DNA of 9,442 nucleotides from CAZXCK01 sp964639225. GTDB lineage: Bacteria > Chloroflexota > Anaerolineae > Aggregatilineales > Phototrophicaceae. The position numbers were made by a program, and so were the translations under genes. Of this stretch, positions 1-5,105 are shown piece after piece (the first letter of the stretch is position 1; each line of letters begins with the position of its first letter). The DNA lies in contig CAZXCK010000150.1 in assembly GCA_964639225.1 (NCBI GenBank), positions 1 through 9,442 of the forward strand, given 5' to 3'. The notes beneath the pieces are model-generated. The model was not told where the DNA came from, made no database searches, and saw nothing but the letters and a program-made list of their open reading frames with translations.

Positions 1-1509
1 GACCTGGATTACAAGGGCCTCAGCAACGCCGGAACATGGTTTATTGGGCGGCTGCAATCGGAGAACGACAAGCGCCGCGTAGTCGATGGCCTGCGCTCGA
101 TGGCGTCCACCGACGACGAAATGCAGATGAGCGACGTCGAGCACCTCATCGCCGACATCGCGCCGCGTGTGTTCCTCATGCGCAACGTCCACGACGACAA
201 CGGCCCGCTGCTGCTGCATACGCGCTGGGCCATGAGCTATCTGCGCGGCCCGCTGACCCGGCAGCAGGTGCAAATTCTGATGAAGGACCAGCGCGCCGAA
301 CTAATGCGCGGCATGGTCCCGGCCCAGCAGACGCGCACCATCCACACGGCCCCGGTTCCCGGCCTGCCACCCGGCGCGCCACCCGTGCCGCCGCCGCCGG
401 TCAGCGGCGCGCCGAACACGCCACCGCCGCCGGCCTCAACCGGATTCGGCGCTCAATCCGCGATGTCGCCCGTGCCACGCGGCAGCCGGGCGATCACACC
501 GCCGCAGGGCTTCAGCGGCAATCCACCGGCGCTGCACAGTTCCATCGACCAGTATTATCTGCCGGTGAACCTCAACCCGCAGGCCGCCGTCTCTTACTGG
601 GAAGAACAGAACGGCACCCGTGCCCAGAACGCGCAGGGCGGCGTGCTGGTCTACGTGCCGGTGCTCAAAGCACAGGCGCTGGTCCGCTATCAGGATCGCA
701 AGGCCAACATCTACACGGCGCGGACCTTCGCCTACCGCGTGCCCGATGTGCAGCTTGCGGGCATCATCCACTGGGACGATTACCTGGTGGATCCGCTGGA
801 CGCGCGCGCCATCAACGCCGAACCGGCGGCGCAGGTTGGCTTTGGCGAACTGCCGCCCGGCCTCAGCGACAACCGCCGCCTGAGCACGCTGCGCCGCGAG
901 GTCACCGACATGCTCTATAACACGGCGCTGCTCAAGGTGCCGCACAACCCGGACCTGAAAATATATGGCAACCCGGACGCCGGTTTCAACGAGTTCCGCG
1001 CGGCTGTCAGCCAGGCCGTCCGCGAAGGGCGCGACGCCGAACTCGATAAGCTGTCGGCGCGTTATGCCGGTCTGATGGATAAGCTGGAAGAACGACTGCG
1101 CCGCAAGGAAATCGAGCTGCGCGCCGAGGAAAAGGAACTGGGAGACCGCCGCCGCGAGGAGATGTTCACCACCGGCGAGGCGCTGCTGAGTCTGTGGCGC
1201 GGGCGCACCAACTACACCCTGTCTCGCATGAGCCGCGCCACACGCTACCGCCGCCAGACGACCGCCGACATCAAAGAGAGCCACGACACCATCGCCAGCA
1301 TCGAGCAGGAGATGGGCCGCCTGGAAGAAGAATTTGAGCAGGCGCTCAGCCAGATTAACGAACGCTGGACGCAAACCCTGGAACGGGTCGAGGATCACAA
1401 CATCCAGCCCTACAAGAAGGATATTCACCTGGAACTGTTCGGTATCGGCTGGGTGCCGCACTGGTATGTCGGCATCAACGGCAGTCCGGTGCTGCTTGAG
1501 GCGCTGTAG
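1..1509 (+). CDS. HerA/DUF87-like ATP-binding protein, C-terminal part (5' truncated by window edge)
   Basis: The reading frame is open from base 1 to the TAG at 1507-1509, giving 502 residues without a start, so this is the C-terminal part of a longer protein. The first ~110 residues (NAGTWFIGRL near residues 10-19, then RVFLMRNVHDD and LHTRWAMSYLRGPLTRQQ) resemble the end of the ATPase domain in bacterial HerA/DUF87-like ATPases, a group of hexameric DNA-translocase-like motors. The P-loop and Walker B would lie upstream, outside the window, so the nucleotide-binding motifs cannot be checked. A Pro-rich linker follows (about 118-146), then a mixed domain (about 180-330), a long charged helix typical of coiled coil (about 341-388), and a second one (about 420-467). 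The C-terminus (GIGWVPHWYV) looks like a conserved beta element of this family. The family call is from memory of the motif style. The substrate and partners are unknown. A perfect hairpin lies 38 bases after the stop. Confidence 0.72.
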   Translation, partial: DLDYKGLSNAGTWFIGRLQSENDKRRVVDGLRSMASTDDEMQMSDVEHLIADIAPRVFLMRNVHDDNGPLLLHTRWAMSYLRGPLTRQQVQILMKDQRAELMRGMVPAQQTRTIHTAPVPGLPPGAPPVPPPPVSGAPNTPPPPASTGFGAQSAMSPVPRGSRAITPPQGFSGNPPALHSSIDQYYLPVNLNPQAAVSYWEEQNGTRAQNAQGGVLVYVPVLKAQALVRYQDRKANIYTARTFAYRVPDVQLAGIIHWDDYLVDPLDARAINAEPAAQVGFGELPPGLSDNRRLSTLRREVTDMLYNTALLKVPHNPDLKIYGNPDAGFNEFRAAVSQAVREGRDAELDKLSARYAGLMDKLEERLRRKEIELRAEEKELGDRRREEMFTTGEALLSLWRGRTNYTLSRMSRATRYRRQTTADIKESHDTIASIEQEMGRLEEEFEQALSQINERWTQTLERVEDHNIQPYKKDIHLELFGIGWVPHWYVGINGSPVLLEAL

Positions 1510-1547
1510 CGCGCCACGTCGTGAATGCCCGATGGATATGGGTTTAG

Positions 1548-1584
1548 CCACTGAATCCAGGACGATTTATCCTGGATTCAGTGG
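1548..1584. terminator. Perfect 15-bp hairpin between convergent genes, candidate bidirectional terminator
   Basis: Bases 1548-1562 (CCACTGAATCCAGGA) are the exact reverse complement of 1570-1584, with a 7-base loop (CGATTTA). The hairpin lies in the 119-base gap between the stop of the plus-strand ATPase gene and the stop of the minus-strand acyl-CoA dehydrogenase gene, where a shared terminator is expected. Neither side has a clear run of T after the stem, so it is not a textbook intrinsic terminator. It may act with Rho-type termination or stabilise the 3' ends. Confidence 0.6.
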
Positions 1585-1628
1585 TCAGAGTACACTGTTG
1601 GTCGCTGCGCGCAGCAGCCCGGCAGAGG

Positions 1629-2822
1629 CTACGCGATAGCGTTGATGCCGGTCAGCTTGCGGCCCACCAGCAGCATGTTGATCTCGTTGGTGCCTTCGTA
1701 GGTGTAGACGATCTCGGCGTCGGTTAGCAGGCGGGCGATGTGGTTCTCGATGAGGATGCCGTTGCCACCCAGCGTCTCGCGCGCGAGCTGCGTCACATAA
1801 CGCGCCTTGCGGGCGTTGTTATACTTGGCCATGCTGACGATCCCCTCGTCCATCTGGCCGCTGGAGAGCAGGCGCTCCATCTGGTAGCACAGCGTCTGCA
1901 TCAGCGTGACTTCGGTCGCCATTTCCACCAGTTTCTGCTGCACAAGCTGGAATCCGGCGATGGGCCTGCCGAACTGCTCGCGCTGCTTGGCGTAACTGAG
2001 CGCCAGTTCAAAAGCGCCGGTGGCGATCCCCGCCGCTTCCCAGGCCACGCCGTAGCGCCCCAGGCCCAGGACATTGGCCATATCGCGGAACGAAGTACAA
2101 AACGCCAGCCGGTTTTCCGCCGGGACACGCACATCGCGCAGGCGAATGTCGGCGTTGAGCACCGACCGCTTGCCCATTTTGCCGGTCAGGTCTTCGATCT
2201 CCAGCCCCTCGACGCTGGCCGGGTCTTCGATGACGAACCCGCCGAACTGGCCGTCCTCGTCGCGTGCCCACACGATCAGGATATCGGCGATGCTGGCGTT
2301 ACCGATCCAGCGTTTGGCGCCATTGAGGATGTAGGCGTCACCGTCGCGGCGGGCGGTCGTCTGGACATCGACGGCGTTAGAGCCGCGCTCCGGTTCGGTG
2401 AGGGCGAACGCGCCGATCTTTTCCAGGCGGCTCATGGCTGGTAGCCAGCGTTCCTTCTGTTCATCGCTGCCCAGCATACCGATGGACCCCATCGCCAGGC
2501 CAGAATGCACACCGTAGAACGTCGTAATGGAGCCGTCGCCTTTGGCCAGCTCGAACATCGTCAGGCCCATCTCCATAAAGTTGAGTTCTGCCGAGCCGTA
2601 ACCGGGAATCGGCCCGCCGATAATGCCCAGGTCTTTGATCTTCATCGCCAGCTCGCGCGGGAATTCCGCCCGGTCCCAGTACGGGTTGATATTCGGCAGC
2701 ACATCCTGCTGAACAAACGCGCGCAGGCGGTCGCGCAGCGCCCGCTCGCGCTCGCCCAGGCGCTCTTCCAGATGATAGAAGTCGAACCCCGTCATGGCCG
2801 TATCAAGCGTCCCGTTAACCAT
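1629..2822 (-). CDS. Acyl-CoA dehydrogenase, glutaryl-CoA dehydrogenase/ACX4-like clade
   Basis: A 397-residue protein of normal family length. Acyl-CoA dehydrogenases use FAD to introduce an alpha,beta double bond into acyl-CoA thioesters and pass electrons to an ETF, in the cytosol. Visible features are an N-terminal helical domain (about 20-135), the FAD/substrate segment ALTEPERGSNA (140-150) with NGAKRWIGN (167-175) after it, REQFGRPI (281-288), LGGNGI (351-356), and YEGTNEINMLLVGRKLTG near the end, where Glu376 matches the catalytic base of this clade. The overall pattern is closest to glutaryl-CoA dehydrogenase and plant peroxisomal ACX4. However, the Arg that binds the glutaryl carboxylate appears to be Thr100 when aligned by eye, so a monocarboxylic acyl-CoA substrate is more likely. 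The start at 2822 has an AGAAAGG-like stretch 11 bases upstream; Met10 (ATG at 2795) is an alternative. It is a single-gene unit with its own promoter region at 2880-2930. Confidence 0.93.
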   Translation of the reverse strand: MVNGTLDTAMTGFDFYHLEERLGERERALRDRLRAFVQQDVLPNINPYWDRAEFPRELAMKIKDLGIIGGPIPGYGSAELNFMEMGLTMFELAKGDGSITTFYGVHSGLAMGSIGMLGSDEQKERWLPAMSRLEKIGAFALTEPERGSNAVDVQTTARRDGDAYILNGAKRWIGNASIADILIVWARDEDGQFGGFVIEDPASVEGLEIEDLTGKMGKRSVLNADIRLRDVRVPAENRLAFCTSFRDMANVLGLGRYGVAWEAAGIATGAFELALSYAKQREQFGRPIAGFQLVQQKLVEMATEVTLMQTLCYQMERLLSSGQMDEGIVSMAKYNNARKARYVTQLARETLGGNGILIENHIARLLTDAEIVYTYEGTNEINMLLVGRKLTGINAIA

Positions 2823-2881
2823 CGCTGCAAAACCCTTTCTTCACGCTTCAGAATGCTCGAAAAAGTGATCCCAAACCACCA

Positions 2882-2900
2882 CTAATCAAATGTCGATTAG
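2882..2900. promoter_or_regulatory. Inverted repeat CTAATC-N7-GATTAG, candidate repressor operator
   Basis: CTAATC at 2882-2887 and GATTAG at 2895-2900 form perfect 6-base arms around a 7-base spacer. Its right arm abuts the minus-strand TATAAT at 2906-2901, so the expected transcription start (about 2894) falls inside the repeat. That is where a repressor would block initiation. TetR- or FadR-type regulators of fatty-acid genes often bind palindromes of this size, but no regulator gene is in the window, so its identity is inference. Confidence 0.45.
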
Positions 2901-2929
2901 ATTATAATTGGGAAAATGCATTTTTGGAT
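2901..2929 (-). promoter_or_regulatory. Promoter candidate for the acyl-CoA dehydrogenase gene, with embedded palindrome
   Basis: On the minus strand a perfect TATAAT lies at 2906-2901, in the most AT-rich patch of the region. The base at the usual 17-base spacing upstream gives only a weak -35 (ATCCAA, 2929-2924). The spacer contains a perfect 12-base palindrome, AAAATGCATTTT (2913-2924), which could be a second regulator site or merely AT-rich promoter DNA. The expected 5' leader to the start at 2822 is about 70 bases. Confidence 0.5.
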
Positions 2930-3020
2930 GAGACTCTTTTTAGAGGTTGCTCATCATCGCCGGTGTAGGTCATCACCGGATATGACAAGAGGGCATTCGG
3001 AGATTGCGGCAGATTTGCAG

Positions 3021-3104
3021 CTTACGCGCCACCAGCAGTTCAGGCGTGAACGCGCTGTAGCACGCCCTTACGACGGCGCGTAAGGGTGGCGTATACGGCC
3101 ACCC
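3021..3104. repeat. Overlapping inverted repeats forming mutually exclusive hairpins
   Basis: Three perfect pairings share the same bases. CTTACGCGCC (3021-3030) pairs with GGCGCGTAAG (3075-3084). CCCTTACG (3065-3072) pairs with CGTAAGGG (3079-3086) around a 6-base loop. GGGTGGC (3084-3090) pairs with GCCACCC (3098-3104) around a 7-base loop. A smaller GTTCA-GGCG-TGAAC hairpin lies at 3038-3051. The stems exclude each other, as in attenuators and riboswitches. The only good plus-strand -10 element lies downstream, at 3166, so it is not clear that this stretch is transcribed. Confidence 0.5.
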
Positions 3105-3162
3105 GTTCAAGATCAGGCTCGCTTCCTGTATAACAACCAGGGTGGGAATCTGCGCGTATTTT

Positions 3163-3171
3163 TGGGATAAT
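3163..3171 (+). promoter_or_regulatory. Extended -10 element upstream of the two-TM protein gene
   Basis: TGG-GATAAT at 3163-3171 matches the TGn extended -10 form, with five of six bases of TATAAT. No good -35 is present at 16-18 bases, which an extended -10 can tolerate. The expected start near 3178 leaves only about 16 bases before the ATG at 3194. Confidence 0.4.
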
Positions 3172-3193
3172 AACGGCCATCACCCGAATCACA

Positions 3194-4348
3194 ATGGATG
3201 CTGGCCAATCTGTGGACATGCAACAAACACCCCAAGAGCGCATCGCCGCCGCCGATAACCTGGCGATTTATTCGGAGCTGGAACGCTGGCAGCTCGTCGA
3301 ATATGACGAAGACGGCGCGGGGCAGGTCGTGGTCGAGGCTGTGCCCGGCCAGCCGATAAACTGCACCGAAAGCTTCGCCGTCACCCATCACCTGCCACGC
3401 AGCGGCAGCCTGCCGCTGGAACTGGTTCAGCAGGTCGTCCTCGGCTGGTCCGCCGACGACGAAGCCTGGCACCTGGGTCTGCTGCTGGCTCGTGACCTGG
3501 CCGACGTGCGCGGCAGTCGCTGGTGTGCCCTGGCCCGCTGGCCAGACCACGACACGACCGTTTTCGCCGACATGGCCAGAGAAGCCGGTCGCTCGCTGGC
3601 GCAGACCATCCACAAGCCGTTTAACGTGGTGCCGCCGCGCGGGCCGGTCGTGCGCCAGCCCCCGCCAGAGCCGCTGCCCGCGCTCCCGGTCGAGATTTCC
3701 GGCTGGCACCTGCATCAACTGGACGCGAACCAGCTCGAATTCACGCGGACCGGGCGCTGGGTGCGGGCGAAGGTGATGCGTCTCGTCTGGTACAGCTTCT
3801 GGATTGTCGTCTATCTGGTGCTGTCGATTGCCACCCTGCGCACCGATCTGGCGCTGCCCAACGCCGGGACCATGCTACCCAACCCCGAACTGCTGCCTTA
3901 TCTGGGGCTGGCGGCGGCGGTGGTGCTGGCGGGGATGGTGCTGTTTATCCTGCGCGATTTGCTGTTTCTGTTTAATCGGCTGGTCATCGACGGCGGGCAG
4001 CAGCGCGTACTGATTATGCGCGGCAAACGCCCCCGGCAGATCATCCACACCTCAGACATTCAGGCGGTCTACGCCTCGCACGTCGTCAACCGGCGGCGCA
4101 AGCGGCGCAAAATCTACCACAGCGAACTGAATCTGCTGCTGGCCAGTGGTCAGTTCCGCCGGCTGCTCCAGGATAGCAGCGAAGAAGAGGTCGCCCAGGC
4201 TGGCGACCCCGCCCCCAACGGCAGCCCGAACGATGAACTGCGCCCGCTGACCAGCGGCACCGCGCGCACCACGCTCCAGGTGATGGCGCTGCACATCTCG
4301 AAAACACTCGGCGATCTGCCCTGCTGGTACGACCAGCGCCTGCGTTAA
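3194..4348 (+). CDS. Unrecognised two-TM membrane protein with possible PH-like C-terminal domain
   Basis: A 384-residue protein that I do not recognise. The N-terminal ~165 residues look soluble and include a WQLVEYDED stretch (32-40) and a Pro-rich linker (about 147-165). Two membrane segments follow (about 197-215 and 234-260), joined by a short loop. After them come an apparently beta-rich segment (LVIDGGQQRVLIMRG, 263-277), a strongly basic patch (RRRKRRK, 300-306), an acidic tract (about 328-334) and a helix near the end. The basic patch after TM2 suggests that both termini are cytoplasmic. The strands plus final helix are reminiscent of bacterial PH-like domains, but this is a weak fold guess. 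There is no signal peptide or catalytic motif. ATG at 3194 has no obvious ribosome binding site, and Met9 (ATG at 3218) is a possible start. The TAA overlaps the stop of the convergent rdgB. Codon use and GC content match its neighbours, which supports a real gene. Confidence 0.8.
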   Translation: MDAGQSVDMQQTPQERIAAADNLAIYSELERWQLVEYDEDGAGQVVVEAVPGQPINCTESFAVTHHLPRSGSLPLELVQQVVLGWSADDEAWHLGLLLARDLADVRGSRWCALARWPDHDTTVFADMAREAGRSLAQTIHKPFNVVPPRGPVVRQPPPEPLPALPVEISGWHLHQLDANQLEFTRTGRWVRAKVMRLVWYSFWIVVYLVLSIATLRTDLALPNAGTMLPNPELLPYLGLAAAVVLAGMVLFILRDLLFLFNRLVIDGGQQRVLIMRGKRPRQIIHTSDIQAVYASHVVNRRRKRRKIYHSELNLLLASGQFRRLLQDSSEEEVAQAGDPAPNGSPNDELRPLTSGTARTTLQVMALHISKTLGDLPCWYDQRLR

Positions 4349-4956
4349 CGCCCGCTGACGATGCGCCGCAGCACGGGCGCGATCTGCCGGGCCGCCCGGC
4401 CCCGGTGGCTCATCTCGTGCTTGACGCTGCCGGGTAGCTGCGCGAACGTATCGGCGTGGCCTTCGGGGACAAATACCGCATCATAGCCAAAGCCTGTCGG
4501 ACCGTCGCGGTCCTCAAAGGCGATGCGCCCCTCGACTGTACCCTCGACGATAGCCTCGTCGTGCTGGCCGCTGGGGTCCACCAGCGCGATGACGCACACA
4601 AAGCGCGCCGTCCGCTGGCCTTCGGGAACATCGGCCAGTGCCGCCAGCAGCCGCTGCCGACGCCCCTTATCGTCCAGCCCATTTCCCCCATAACGCGCCG
4701 AATGCACACCGGGCGCGCCGTCCAGCGCATCGACCGCCAGCCCGCTGTCGTCAGCCAGGGTCAGCAGTCCGCTGGCCTGGGCGTAAGCCCGCGCCTTGAT
4801 GAGCGCGTTGCCGGTGAAACTGTCGGCGCTTTCGTCCACGTCCAGCGACGCCAGCCCGGCGTCGGCAGCGCTGATGAACGTCGCCGGGATGTCGGCCAGC
4901 AGCTCGCGGTATTCGCGCAGCTTGCCGGGATTCGCTGTTCCGATCAGGATATCCAT
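4345..4956 (-). CDS. rdgB: RdgB/HAM1 family dITP/XTP pyrophosphatase
   Basis: A 203-residue enzyme of typical family length. The family hydrolyses non-canonical purine nucleotides (dITP, ITP, XTP) to the monophosphate and pyrophosphate, cleaning the cytosolic nucleotide pool. Motifs appear in order: TANPGK (7-12), SADSFTGNALIKA (43-55, with Lys54), LADDSGLAVDAL (67-78, with the catalytic Asp pair 69-70), GVHSARYGG (83-91), FGYDAVFVPEG (156-166) and MSHRGRA (182-188). All key residues look intact. The frame extends upstream to 5013, but the start at 4956 is preferred because the family begins at this Met and GGAG lies 5 bases before it. The product is made from a single-gene unit. Its stop codon (4345-4347) overlaps that of the convergent upstream gene in the palindrome TTAA. 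Confidence 0.95.
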   Translation of the reverse strand: MDILIGTANPGKLREYRELLADIPATFISAADAGLASLDVDESADSFTGNALIKARAYAQASGLLTLADDSGLAVDALDGAPGVHSARYGGNGLDDKGRRQRLLAALADVPEGQRTARFVCVIALVDPSGQHDEAIVEGTVEGRIAFEDRDGPTGFGYDAVFVPEGHADTFAQLPGSVKHEMSHRGRAARQIAPVLRRIVSGR

Positions 4957-4960
4957 GTCA

Positions 4961-4965
4961 TCTCC
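4961..4965 (-). promoter_or_regulatory. Shine-Dalgarno site that fixes the rdgB start
   Basis: On the minus strand GGAGA (4965-4961) sits just upstream of the ATG at 4956, with the GGAG core 5 bases away. This is the clearest ribosome binding site in the window. It rules against the longer frame starting at 5013. Confidence 0.75.
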
Positions 4966-4972
4966 ATCAGGC

Positions 4973-5026
4973 GCGCGGCGGAGTCTCGCCGCGCATAATC
5001 GGTTCCCGCGCAATCGTACACGGGAA
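4973..5026. repeat. Two hairpins in the rdgB/GT-C divergent gap
   Basis: GCGCGGCG (4973-4980) pairs perfectly with CGCCGCGC (4987-4994) around a 6-base loop, and TTCCCG (5003-5008) pairs with CGGGAA (5021-5026) around a 12-base loop. The first would lie in the leader of rdgB, close to its ribosome binding site. The remainder of the 148-base gap (4957-5104) carries the plus-strand promoter at 5068. Confidence 0.4.
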
Positions 5027-5067
5027 AAGGCGCGGAAGCAAAGGGGCTATCCCCCGCCGACGCCATC

Positions 5068-5105
5068 CTGACATTCGACGCGGGCTGCGCTACAATGCGA
5101 CCTCA
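5068..5105 (+). promoter_or_regulatory. Near-consensus sigma-70-type promoter giving a leaderless transcript
   Basis: CTGACA (5068-5073) and TACAAT (5091-5096) each match five of six consensus bases and are exactly 17 bases apart. Transcription would start about 7 bases after the -10, near 5103, and the ATG is at 5105. There is no Shine-Dalgarno sequence before that ATG, which is consistent with a leaderless mRNA. Confidence 0.6.

Larger units (their letters stand above)
2823..3193. other. Divergent intergenic region
   Basis: This 371-base gap separates the minus-strand acyl-CoA dehydrogenase from the plus-strand two-TM protein. From left to right it holds the dehydrogenase leader and promoter (to about 2930), a small hairpin CCGGTG-N8-CACCGG (2960-2965 with 2974-2979), a near-identical direct repeat TCATCGCCGG/TCATCACCGG (2954 and 2970), a set of overlapping inverted repeats (3021-3104), and an extended -10 element (3163-3171). 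I see no convincing gene in it. Confidence 0.6.

Noticed and set aside
352..438. Pro-rich segment as a sign of assembly error or frameshift
   Set aside because: The frame stays open and conserved-looking on both sides, so it is better read as a flexible linker.
436..1551. Long 371-codon minus-strand frame opposite the HerA-like gene
   Set aside because: It is a shadow frame in high-GC DNA. The opposite strand has clear family motifs and coiled-coil heptads, while this frame shows no recognisable domain.
1740..2444. 234-codon plus-strand frame opposite the acyl-CoA dehydrogenase
   Set aside because: It is antisense to a strongly conserved enzyme and has no coherent domain.
2928..3083. A 51-codon plus-strand frame in the intergenic region (starts MRLFLEVAHH)
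   Set aside because: It has no ribosome binding site, begins inside the minus-strand promoter, has an Arg/His-rich random-looking composition, and runs through the inverted repeats.
3021..3104. CRISPR array or tandem repeat
   Set aside because: The repeated segments are short inverted complements, not regularly spaced direct repeats with unique spacers.
4957..5013. N-terminal 19-codon extension of rdgB
   Set aside because: The family starts at the Met encoded at 4956 and a GGAG site lies 5 bases before it. The extension is Arg-rich and covers a GC hairpin.
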